Source of the DNA: CAJCIW01 sp963833965
GTDB lineage: Bacteria > Chlamydiota > Chlamydiia > Chlamydiales > Rhabdochlamydiaceae
Assembly: GCA_963833965.1 (NCBI GenBank)
Contig: CAWHZZ010000003.1
Location: forward strand, 558,001-622,000
Direction: 5' to 3'
Length of the DNA: 64,000 nt
Part shown: positions 52,361 through 60,443 of the stretch, piece after piece
Numbering within the stretch: position 1 is the stretch's first letter
How the letters are laid out: every line of letters begins with the position of its first letter
Notes under the pieces: generated by a model
What the model saw: only the letters and a program-made list of their open reading frames with translations
Told to the model about the DNA's origin: nothing
Database searches by the model: none
Position numbers and translations under genes: made by a program

Positions 52361-52446
52361 TTTCAACGCAAAGACGCAAAGTCGCCAAGATGTAGAAGGG
52401 ATTGTGAAAAATTTTTAATTCTTTGCGCCTTTACGTTGCAACTTTT
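52361..52446. repeat. Dispersed hairpin repeat, GCAAAGRCGC family, copy 3
   Basis: Left arm TTTCAACGCAAAGACGCAAAG and right arm TTTGCGCCTTTACGTTGCAA pair imperfectly around an A+T-rich centre. It begins 25 nt after the MITE. Confidence 0.7.
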
Positions 52447-52549
52447 AAATGTAAGTAAAATTATAAATTACATTCTATTATTAAAATTAAAACATTGTTG
52501 AATAGTAAATAATATATTGTTAAAATAAATGCCATAATAATGAGATACT

Positions 52550-53725
52550 ATGACAACAACAGTAAGATTACCTAATACAACTTACCAACCCTCTAAAGAT
52601 CCGGGCTATCTCATGACGGTGAGTCTGGGTGGCCGAGATTATCAAATTTTTGCTTACACTACAAATAGCAACGGACAAAAAAAATATTTACCCTCTAATT
52701 GCGATCCTCAGTCCTTTGAAAGAATCCGCAGTTTAACATGGGGCCTTCTCAACGCCCACGAAGCGCGACGCGCTTCCTTAAATGAACCGGTTTTTCAAAT
52801 AAATACTATTACCCCAGCAGGCCTGGCCAGGACCAACAACACTCTCGCCTCCCATGATTTTCTTATTCAACCTTACTCTCAACAGACCGCTGACCAAATG
52901 GCAAGCGCCATTACTCTTGTGGGCCAACCCATGCAAGCGGCCGCCGTCAAAGTGCAAGATGTATGGAACACCCTGGAAAATACCGTTCGTCAAGAGATGG
53001 GGCGCACCCCAAACCCCGTAAACCTCCCTGCAACAACGCCTTCTCCCCCTATTTCGACGCCTCCTCCCTCTCAGCCAGTTCAACCTTCTTCTCCAGCGCC
53101 AGCCTCTCCACCAAGTCCTCAGCCGCCAAGCGCTCCCCCAGCGCCCGCCCCGGTAACAACCCCACCGCCGCCCTCTCCTGCGACGACAATCTACAAACCG
53201 GCAGTAACCGCGACCACTCTCAATCTCAAGGACTTGCCCCTAGAGCAGCGCGACTGGTATGAACGGATCCCCGACCGCGCGAAACTGAGGATCATCACAG
53301 ATATATTAGAAGTGCGCGGCTATTCAGGCGGCGTCCATGAAAAAGTGTGGAAATTATTTGAATCGAAAGTCCCTGGACAGCACCCTTCTGCTGTTGTCGA
53401 TCTTTTGACAAGAGAACAGAGGCAGCTTGATGTGCGCTGCCGCGCCATGCCTTCCCCGATCCCTATTTCTATTCGCCAGGAAGCGGAACAACTCTTAGAA
53501 GCATTCCACCAGGAGGTTGCGGAAGAGGCCCTTCAAGACAAAATCCTCTCTTTGATGCAAAAAGAATTTGCACGGAAAGAACAACTCTTCCAATGCGTCC
53601 GTGAGCAGGCCGTCGCTGAGGGCGTTGCGATTGAAGATTGGGACATACAATGGGCCCAATACCATTTCATCGAAAGTAATTACCGTTTCGCCCAAGCTCT
53701 CGCACGCTGGTTAGATAATAATTAA
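52550..53725 (+). CDS. Proline-rich protein, candidate effector
   Basis: 391 residues, not recognised. Three parts: a mixed N-terminal region (1-155) starting MTTTVRLPNTTYQPSKD with no signal peptide; a Pro/Ser/Ala-rich linker (about 160-220) with runs such as PPSPQPPSAPPAPAP; and a helical, charged C-terminal region (230-391). Pro-rich linkers can bind SH3 or EVH1 domains in eukaryotes, so a host role is plausible but not shown. No clear ribosome binding site. It lies between two other effector-like genes in A+T-rich surroundings. Confidence 0.6.
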   Translation: MTTTVRLPNTTYQPSKDPGYLMTVSLGGRDYQIFAYTTNSNGQKKYLPSNCDPQSFERIRSLTWGLLNAHEARRASLNEPVFQINTITPAGLARTNNTLASHDFLIQPYSQQTADQMASAITLVGQPMQAAAVKVQDVWNTLENTVRQEMGRTPNPVNLPATTPSPPISTPPPSQPVQPSSPAPASPPSPQPPSAPPAPAPVTTPPPPSPATTIYKPAVTATTLNLKDLPLEQRDWYERIPDRAKLRIITDILEVRGYSGGVHEKVWKLFESKVPGQHPSAVVDLLTREQRQLDVRCRAMPSPIPISIRQEAEQLLEAFHQEVAEEALQDKILSLMQKEFARKEQLFQCVREQAVAEGVAIEDWDIQWAQYHFIESNYRFAQALARWLDNN

Positions 53726-53871
53726 AATTTACTTATATTTAATTTTCAACATTCAATTTTAATCTAATTTAATAATTAACCAATTAAATTTTTATTAATC
53801 TAAAACAATAAATTTTGATATCACATTACCTGTAATCTATATATTTTAAATAAAACAGAAACGAAATTAAA

Positions 53872-53901
53872 TTGAAATAAAACAACGGCTGATACTATAA
53901 T
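53872..53901 (+). promoter_or_regulatory. Strong sigma-70-like promoter
   Basis: TTGAAA at 53872-53877 and a perfect TATAAT at 53896-53901, 18 nt apart, in very A+T-rich DNA (53726-53966). GGAGG at 53952-53956 serves the ATG at 53967. No other gene is seen in this gap. Confidence 0.7.
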
Positions 53902-53966
53902 TTAATCGTAACGCAAAAAATTTGCATTTAAACATACAAGATTAAGTTATCGGAGGAAATATAAGT

Positions 53967-55463
53967 ATGAGTACTATTCCTAGAGTTACATCAATAGATG
54001 TTTCAACACCACCAGCTGTTCCAACAACACCAGCTTTAACTACAGAAGCTGTAACTACACCAGCTGCTCCTGTTGATCCAGTTGCTGTTGCTTTAAACAA
54101 ACTTTCTAAAACTGCTCTCCAAAACCTTTGGGATGACAATTGGACAAATCAAGGGTTCTTTGGAAGAATTGCAGGGCTCTTTAGCTATGTTTGGAACAGA
54201 AGCACAGCTGCTGCTCAAGACACTAAAGAAGCTATTGAAGCGATTAACAATTTCAACAATGCAAGTGCTGAACTCGTTAGAGCAGTTGCAGTGCGCGGTT
54301 TTACTCCTGATGAAGCTAAGAAATTAGCAATTCCAAAGCTTAAATTTAGCAATCATGCTGAACAAGCTATTTACTCGCAAATGCAATTAAACGCTGAAGA
54401 AAAAATCAAAGCTTTCTACGATGCATTCAAAGCGCGGGTTTCTCCTACGCAATTGAACATCGCAGAAAATAGCGACCAATTTGGCGCTTATGGTGCTGCT
54501 GCGGAAAAAGCGATCCAAAATCTCGCTAAAAATGAAAAAACGGAAGAATTTGTTATGGTAGGCAATAAGAAAATTATTACCACAGCAAATCTCACTCCAA
54601 AAATAGAAACAACTTTGACACAGTTCAAGACCAAGATCTTCGACGATATGGTCAACGGTTTTGCTGAGCAAGCTCTCGAGAACATCACGATCGAAAGCTT
54701 CAAGCAAAAAGCGTCTCTGATCAAAGGATATTTCTCTAAAAACGACACGATTGAGATCGAAGCTAAATTGCGCCAAGCAGTCAAAGCTACGCACGATTCT
54801 AAAGAGTTTGTCGATCTCAAAGCCGAATTCGTAAACGCTTCTGCTAACACAGGCTCTGATCGTTACGTCGCTGCAAAAGATGCTCGTAAGACAAAGCTGG
54901 AAGCTGAACAAACAGCTCTCCGCACTGAGCTCGATGCATTCCGCGGAACCAATGGATTCAACGGAAGCCTGCATGCCGCTGACGACGCTCAAAAACAAGC
55001 TGAAGCTGCTGTGAATCAAAAGTACATTGAATTGGTTGCTGCATTCCAACAACCAATCAACGGCTTGAACCAGAACGACAGAGATGCCACAATCACCCGC
55101 ATCATCGCCTTCATCGGCGCTGACGCTGCGACGACAGCTTCCTCTGCTACCGCTACAACTAACGTTGCTAGAATTACAACGTTGCTCGGCGAGTACCAAG
55201 AGAAAGTTCGAGTCTTAGAAGAGAAAAAATCCGCTCGCGAAGCTCTCCAAAAGAGATTCGACGAGGTTGCCGTTTACACAGGTACTAACCTTACTGGCGG
55301 ATTACTGGCGAAAGCTGATGCCGGCTTGGTTGATGCCGCTCTCAATGCTGAGACTGTCAAAGAATTGCGTAGACTCGCTAATTTCTACGGCGCTCTCAAT
55401 AAAGAGATCACCGATAACAACAAAGCTGTTGAAGCGCAGCATCTGCGCGCTCTCATTAGCTAA
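53967..55463 (+). CDS. Highly expressed helical protein, candidate effector or structural protein
   Basis: 498 residues, not recognised. The first 35 residues are almost only Thr, Pro, Ala, Val and Ser (STPPAVPTTPALTTEAVTT). The rest is predicted helix with coiled-coil stretches (ALRTELDAFRG, QEKVRVLEEKKSAREALQKRFDE) and no Cys or membrane segment. A near-consensus promoter, a GGAGG site and a strong terminator surround it, and codons favour GCT, ACT and AAA, which suggests high expression. The 5' third is A+T-rich compared with the 3' part. A secreted effector is a possible role; a cytoskeletal or nucleoid-associated role is equally open. Confidence 0.65.
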   Translation: MSTIPRVTSIDVSTPPAVPTTPALTTEAVTTPAAPVDPVAVALNKLSKTALQNLWDDNWTNQGFFGRIAGLFSYVWNRSTAAAQDTKEAIEAINNFNNASAELVRAVAVRGFTPDEAKKLAIPKLKFSNHAEQAIYSQMQLNAEEKIKAFYDAFKARVSPTQLNIAENSDQFGAYGAAAEKAIQNLAKNEKTEEFVMVGNKKIITTANLTPKIETTLTQFKTKIFDDMVNGFAEQALENITIESFKQKASLIKGYFSKNDTIEIEAKLRQAVKATHDSKEFVDLKAEFVNASANTGSDRYVAAKDARKTKLEAEQTALRTELDAFRGTNGFNGSLHAADDAQKQAEAAVNQKYIELVAAFQQPINGLNQNDRDATITRIIAFIGADAATTASSATATTNVARITTLLGEYQEKVRVLEEKKSAREALQKRFDEVAVYTGTNLTGGLLAKADAGLVDAALNAETVKELRRLANFYGALNKEITDNNKAVEAQHLRALIS

Positions 55464-55495
55464 TAAGGTTTCCTTTCAACAAAGGAATCTCCATG

Positions 55496-55526
55496 AGGAG
55501 CGGCACCCGCCGCTCCTTTTTTTTTT
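55496..55526 (+). terminator. Rho-independent terminator
   Basis: AGGAGCGG/CCGCTCCT hairpin followed by ten T, 32 nt after the stop of the helical protein gene. A smaller TTCCTTT/AAAGGAA hairpin precedes it, and AACCCGC/GCGGGTT at 55539-55555 may stop the convergent hemW transcript. Confidence 0.93.
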
Positions 55527-55564
55527 GAGCCCATTTCTAACCCGCGCAGCGGGTTTGCTCAGGC

Positions 55565-56722
55565 TCATATAAGCTCTGTTGCAACGCTGTCGTAAAATAA
55601 CTGGCCGGCCGGCGTTAATCTCACTGTTGTTTCATTACGTTCAACCCAACCTTCTCCGATCAATTTCTTTAAGCTGCGCTCTATTACTTCAGGCAATGGA
55701 CCGTAATCGCTCTCCCATTGCTTTAGATCGATCCCCTCGGTCAACCGGAGGCGGACGGCGAAGAGTTCCTGCAGGTTGCGCGGGTAAGACAATCGCTCTT
55801 CGAAGTCGACGGGCAAACGGCCCTGCTCGACATCGTTAAGGTATTTGTTGAAATTTGCCACATTGGAGAATCGCGCTCCTTCCCAATAACTGAAGGCCGA
55901 GGGCCCAAAGCCCAAAAAAGGACGCCCCGTCCAATAGCCTGTATTGTGCCTAGAATGCAATCCTGCCTTGGCGAAGGCGGAGATCTCATAGCGACTAAAC
56001 CCAAATGATTCAAGCGATTGGACAGCCATCTGAAGCATTTGGAGGCGTATTTCTTCAGGGGGAAGATGGGGCAGAATTTTTTGTTTGTTTTTAAAAAAAA
56101 GAGTATGCGGCTCAATCGTGAGATTGTAGAGAGAAAGGTGTGTCAGCGGAAGATGGGAAATGCCGTGCAAAGTTTTTTCCCAAGTGTCGAGAGTTTGCCG
56201 TGGAAGCTCAAACATCAGATCGCCGCTGATATTGACAATGCCGGCGCGATGGACGGTATGCACAGCCTCAACGGCTTTTGCGGCATGGTGCGTGCGGCCG
56301 AGCTGGGTGAGTTCTCGATCGTCGAGCGATTGCAGCCCAAGGCTCACGCGATTGATGCCCGCCGCTTTGTACTGCTGCATGGCCGAGAGTGTGACGTCTT
56401 CGGGGTTGGCCTCTAAAGTGACCTCTGTCGTCGAATGAGCGATTTGCCCTAGAATTTTCTCATAGGCGCTCGGAGGCAATTTTGTCGGGGTACCCCCGCC
56501 AAAATAGATGGAAATAATCCGTTTTTGTCTCAGTTGAGGAAGACGCAGATCCCACTCTTTGAGGAGTGCGTCGACAAATGGCTGCTTATATTCCTCTTTG
56601 TCGGGAAGCACAAAGAAGTGGCAATAGGGGCACTTTTTGCTGCAAAACGGAATATGAAAGTATAAACTAACGTCGAGCCCACTGCAAAATTCTTCGCCGC
56701 GAAAAAATCGCCCTTTTGGCAT
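55565..56722 (-). CDS. hemW: Radical SAM heme chaperone HemW (coproporphyrinogen oxidase-like)
   Basis: The start at 56722 (MPKGRFFRGEEFC) is chosen by family length; the open frame runs on to 57286 but overlaps another gene and repeats. 385 residues. The radical-SAM motif CSKKCPYCHF follows LYFHIPF; GGGTPTKLP, GINRVSLGLQSLDD and GDLMFELPRQT are typical, and a C-terminal HemN-type domain ends the protein. It has the HemW-like CxxxCxxC but not the N-terminal motif of true HemN. It probably delivers heme. Followed on the + strand side by the terminator region; it is the CT052 equivalent in gene order. Confidence 0.88.
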   Translation of the reverse strand: MPKGRFFRGEEFCSGLDVSLYFHIPFCSKKCPYCHFFVLPDKEEYKQPFVDALLKEWDLRLPQLRQKRIISIYFGGGTPTKLPPSAYEKILGQIAHSTTEVTLEANPEDVTLSAMQQYKAAGINRVSLGLQSLDDRELTQLGRTHHAAKAVEAVHTVHRAGIVNISGDLMFELPRQTLDTWEKTLHGISHLPLTHLSLYNLTIEPHTLFFKNKQKILPHLPPEEIRLQMLQMAVQSLESFGFSRYEISAFAKAGLHSRHNTGYWTGRPFLGFGPSAFSYWEGARFSNVANFNKYLNDVEQGRLPVDFEERLSYPRNLQELFAVRLRLTEGIDLKQWESDYGPLPEVIERSLKKLIGEGWVERNETTVRLTPAGQLFYDSVATELI

Positions 56723-56730
56723 CCCGGCCC

Positions 56731-56972
56731 AGTTCGCTTTGCTCACCTGCTTCTCTTCGCAAATGTCCACTGGACATTTGCAAAGTGTCCGCAGCCTCCG
56801 CGGCGGCGCCTTCTGCCACACTGGTTCGCTCTGCTCACCTGCTTTGCACTGCCCCGGTTCACTACGTTCACCTGCTTTGCACTGCGAAGGTCCACCGGAC
56901 CTTCTAGTGTCTTCGCAGCCTACTTTATCAAGTGCGTCTTCGCCGCCGCCAAACGAACCTGCTCGCAGGTTC
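56731..56972. repeat. Cluster of imperfect 33-bp repeats and short palindromes
   Basis: Three related units start at 56731, 56823 and 56856 (RGTTCGCTYTGCTCACCTGC...). Between them are perfect hairpins: 11-bp arms at 56759-56769/56771-56781 (GCAAATGTCCA), 8-bp arms at 56886-56904 (GAAGGTCC) and 56955-56972 (GAACCTGC). It fills the 310-nt space between hemW and the next gene and would form the hemW leader. Confidence 0.75.
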
Positions 56973-57032
56973 TGGCAAGAGGTCGGCAAAATCATCGATT
57001 TTTCGCTGTCGTGGAGTTTTGCAGTGGGCTCG

Positions 57033-57509
57033 TCACCAGTCATTCGCATCGGGATCTTCAAGGACGCCGCGCCGCCAGCGGTTGCGGTCGCTGAAAGGGT
57101 CTTCGTCTTCCTCTTCTTCAACGGCTGCGCCTTCTTCTTCAACTTCTTCGCTCCCCTCTTCTCCTGTCGCGGTAGTCTCGACGTCAAAGGGTTCGGTCTC
57201 CATATCAAGGCCAGCATCGGTAAATCCCTCTTCGGCGATGTCGATGTCGGGTAGGCTTTGCGGTTCATGGACAGGCGTGCGGCCACCCGGGCGTTTCGGG
57301 GCGCTGAACTCTTCCATCTCTCCGCTTTCTTTCAAGAAGCGGATGCGCTCTTTTTCTTCGCCGATTTTTTCAGCCAAGGTGCGCATTTCTTCCCTGTGTT
57401 TTTCCATGTCCTTTTTTGGGACCAGACCGAGTTTGAGCCATTGTTCCAAGTCTTGGAGTTCAGTTTCCAGCTTCTTCAAACGCTCAGATTTAATATTCAT
57501 CGCCGACAC
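57033..57509 (-). CDS. Conserved chlamydial acidic coiled-coil protein (CT053-like)
   Basis: 158 residues. Residues 5-65 form a coiled coil (SERLKKLETELQDLEQWLKLGLVPKKDMEKHREEMRTLAEKIGEEKERIRFL). The rest is disordered and strongly acidic (EEGSEEVEEEGAAVEEEEDEDPF), ending in DRNRWRRG. Its place between hemW and sucA matches CT053 in Chlamydia trachomatis as I recall it, a protein of unknown function. Divergent from sucA across 207 nt, which must hold both promoters. Confidence 0.75.
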   Translation of the reverse strand: MSAMNIKSERLKKLETELQDLEQWLKLGLVPKKDMEKHREEMRTLAEKIGEEKERIRFLKESGEMEEFSAPKRPGGRTPVHEPQSLPDIDIAEEGFTDAGLDMETEPFDVETTATGEEGSEEVEEEGAAVEEEEDEDPFSDRNRWRRGVLEDPDANDW

Positions 57510-57722
57510 CTTATTCTACAGAAAGTTCAATGATCGTGGTTTTACTCAACCCCTCTTTTTTATGCAAACCAAAATGTAAAATTTTTTTTACACTCCGCTG
57601 AGAGGGTTTTATCTTAGAGACTGACCTCAACGAGCGGGAAAGTATTAGCGAAAATCGGATTAAGTTCAAGAAAGTCTTTAAGTCTGATGTGAAAAAAATG
57701 TTTTATTTGTTATGCGTTGGTC

Positions 57723-60443
57723 ATGGATGCATTTTCTTACGCGAGTTTGGCTAATCTGGCTGCACTTGAGCAGCTCTATCAATCTTATTTAAAAGATCCC
57801 GGAAGCGTCGACCTTTCATGGCGCCATTTTTTTGAAGGGATGTCCTTTGCCAGCAGCGCTATGCCCTCTGCGCAAGTCGCCGCTGCCAAAGAGAGTCCCG
57901 ACCTTAGGGTTTATCAATTGATCGATGCCTACCGCAGATACGGGCACCTGCTTGCCAAGTTCAATCCGATCGCAGTCTCGCCTCAGCCAGAGCCGCAAGA
58001 ACTCGATATCGAAAAGCTCGGCTTTAAAAAAGAAGAACTCGAAGCTTCTTTTCCCACGGTCGGTTTCTTGAGAGAATCTCAGGCCCCGCTGAAAACACTC
58101 ATCGACACCCTGAAAAAAACCTACTGCGGCACGATCGGCGTCGAATACATGGATTTAGGCAAACCCGAATTGGAAAAATGGCTTCAAGGACAAATCGAAC
58201 CTCTATTCCCTTTGTACCTGGATAACGCAGAGAAAATGCAGATCCTGCACCACTTGAACAAGGCGGAGCTCTTCGAATCGTTCCTCCACACGAAATTCGT
58301 CGGCCAAAAACGGTTTTCTCTCGAGGGCGGCGAGACGATGATTCCAATGCTGTCGGCGATGATCGAGCGCGGCGCCGAGATCGGTCTCTTCGAAGCGGTG
58401 CTAGGAATGGCCCATCGCGGCAGGCTGAATGTCTTAACGAACATTTTGAACAAATCGTATGCGCATGTGTTCCGCGAATTTGAAGACCATTACACCCCCG
58501 ATTTGATCGAAGGCACAGGAGATGTGAAATACCACAAAGGTTTTCTCGGCGCGCTTCCCACCGCCTCTGGCAAAGCCGTGACGGTGACGCTCGTCGCCAA
58601 CCCGAGCCATTTAGAAGCGGTCGATCCGGTGGTAGAAGGGATCGCGCGGGCAAAGCAGGAGCTTAAAGGCGGCAAAGGGCACGCTCAGGAGATCTTGCCT
58701 ATCCTCATTCATGGCGATTCGGCGGTCTCCGGCCAGGGTGTCGTGTATGAGACGCTGCAATTTTCCAACTTAAGTGGCTATGCGACAGGGGGAACGCTGC
58801 ACATCGTCGTCAACAATCAGATCGGATTTACCGCTCTGCCCAAAGAATCGCGTTCGACAAATTATTGCACAGACATCGCCAAAGCTTTTGGCGCTCCCGT
58901 CTTCCACGTGAATGCGGAAGATCCAGAAGGTTGCGTGCGAGTAGCAAAGCTCGCCATCGAGCTGCGGCAGAAATTCCAATGCGATGTGTTCATCGATCTC
59001 AACTGCTACCGCAAATATGGGCACAATGAGGGAGACGAGCCGACATTCACGCAGCCTCTTGAATACAGTTTGATCAAGTCTAAGCGCACAATACGCGAAC
59101 TTTTTCGCGACCAGCTCATCAAAGAAAAAGTTCTTGATGAGGCGAAAGCGGGCGCATTGGAAAATGACTTCAAACAAGACTTGCAACACGCGCTAGATTC
59201 TGTCCCCGAGACCAAGCCGCCAACTGCAGAGCCGAAGGCGATCGTCGACACAGCTCTTTCCAGCGTGAATACAAAAGTGGACACAAAAACGCTTATCGCG
59301 CTCAGCGAGCCGCTCTACACAGCTCCTCAGGATTTCCGCGTCCATCCAAAAATTCAGCGCCATTTGCAAGAGCGCCTCGAGATGTTCCATGGCGACCCGA
59401 ACAAGGCCTGTTTTGATTGGGGTGTGGGCGAGCTCCTCGCCTACGCAACACTTCTTTGCGAGAATGTCCACATAAGACTATCGGGGCAAGACGTCCGCCG
59501 CGGAACATTTTCCCATCGCCATGCTGTCTGGGTAGACCAGGTGAAAGAACGGAAATATTTTTCCCTTTCCCATCTTAAGAAAGACCAAGCCCTTTTCGAC
59601 ATTTACAATTCCCCTCTTTCGGAATATGCCGTTCTTGGATTCGACTTCGGCTACAGCCTCACCTATCCTAAATCTCTTGTGCTCTGGGAAGCGCAATTTG
59701 GGGATTTCGCCAACGGCGCACAGATCATCATCGACCAGTTCATCGCCTCATCCGAGCAGAAGTGGGGCCTGCAGAGCAACTTGACCTTGCTTCTTCCTCA
59801 TGGCTACGAAGGACAAGGCCCTGAACATTCTTCGGCGCGCATGGAAAGATTCCTGCAGCTTGCAGGCCATGAGAATATGCGGATCATGAATTGCTCCACG
59901 CCAGCCCAGTTATTCCATCTCTTAAGAGCGCAGGCGCATCACCCCATGAAAAAACCGCTCGTCCTCTTCACACCGAAAGCGATATTGCGCCATCCCCGCA
60001 ACGTCTCGAGTTTGAATGATTTCGCCCAAGGCAAATTCCAAGAAGTGATCGACGATCCCGCTCCGCCAGCGCTGACAGGACGCCTGATTTTTTGCAGCGG
60101 CAAGATCTATTACGATCTTTTGCAGGAGAGAGAAAAACGGGGCGCGTCCGAAGTAGCCATTGTCCGCATCGAACAGCTCTATCCTTTCCCAGAAGAACAA
60201 GTGAAGACTATCTTAGAAAAATACCGTGCAAACGAAAGGGTCTATTGGATACAAGAAGAACACAGCAATATGGGAGCCTGGGAATATCTCCGGCCCCTTT
60301 TGAATCGACTGCTGGAGGCAAAAGACGCGATCAAATACATCGGAAGAGATAGAAGCGCCTCCCCTGCCGCCGGCTCGCATGCGCTGCATAAAAAACAGCT
60401 AGAATTCATTTTGGAACAAGTTTTTGAGAAGGGATTGTCATGA
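57723..60443 (+). CDS. sucA: 2-oxoglutarate dehydrogenase E1 component
   Basis: Thiamine-diphosphate enzyme that decarboxylates 2-oxoglutarate and passes the succinyl group to SucB. The ATG at 57723 gives 906 residues; a TTG two codons earlier is possible. The N-terminal segment SYASLANLAALEQLYQSYLKDPGSVDLSWRHFF binds E2. Thiamine-diphosphate motifs: GMAHRGRLNVL, HGDSAVSGQGVVYE, NNQIGFTALP; later RRGTFSHRHAVW and the HGYEGQGPEHSSARMERFLQ loop are all conserved. First gene of sucA-sucB-lpdA. Confidence 0.95.
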   Translation: MDAFSYASLANLAALEQLYQSYLKDPGSVDLSWRHFFEGMSFASSAMPSAQVAAAKESPDLRVYQLIDAYRRYGHLLAKFNPIAVSPQPEPQELDIEKLGFKKEELEASFPTVGFLRESQAPLKTLIDTLKKTYCGTIGVEYMDLGKPELEKWLQGQIEPLFPLYLDNAEKMQILHHLNKAELFESFLHTKFVGQKRFSLEGGETMIPMLSAMIERGAEIGLFEAVLGMAHRGRLNVLTNILNKSYAHVFREFEDHYTPDLIEGTGDVKYHKGFLGALPTASGKAVTVTLVANPSHLEAVDPVVEGIARAKQELKGGKGHAQEILPILIHGDSAVSGQGVVYETLQFSNLSGYATGGTLHIVVNNQIGFTALPKESRSTNYCTDIAKAFGAPVFHVNAEDPEGCVRVAKLAIELRQKFQCDVFIDLNCYRKYGHNEGDEPTFTQPLEYSLIKSKRTIRELFRDQLIKEKVLDEAKAGALENDFKQDLQHALDSVPETKPPTAEPKAIVDTALSSVNTKVDTKTLIALSEPLYTAPQDFRVHPKIQRHLQERLEMFHGDPNKACFDWGVGELLAYATLLCENVHIRLSGQDVRRGTFSHRHAVWVDQVKERKYFSLSHLKKDQALFDIYNSPLSEYAVLGFDFGYSLTYPKSLVLWEAQFGDFANGAQIIIDQFIASSEQKWGLQSNLTLLLPHGYEGQGPEHSSARMERFLQLAGHENMRIMNCSTPAQLFHLLRAQAHHPMKKPLVLFTPKAILRHPRNVSSLNDFAQGKFQEVIDDPAPPALTGRLIFCSGKIYYDLLQEREKRGASEVAIVRIEQLYPFPEEQVKTILEKYRANERVYWIQEEHSNMGAWEYLRPLLNRLLEAKDAIKYIGRDRSASPAAGSHALHKKQLEFILEQVFEKGLS

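Noticed and set aside
54387..55199. 270-codon open frame antisense to the helical protein gene
   Set aside because: The + strand gene has promoter, binding site and terminator; the antisense frame is a shadow of its biased codons.
56731..56890. Possible CRISPR array
   Set aside because: Only three imperfect, unevenly spaced units and no cas gene.
56723..57286. 188-residue N-terminal extension of hemW
   Set aside because: It reads through the repeat block and overlaps the CT053-like gene in antisense-free but unrelated frame; HemW homologues begin near the radical-SAM motif.
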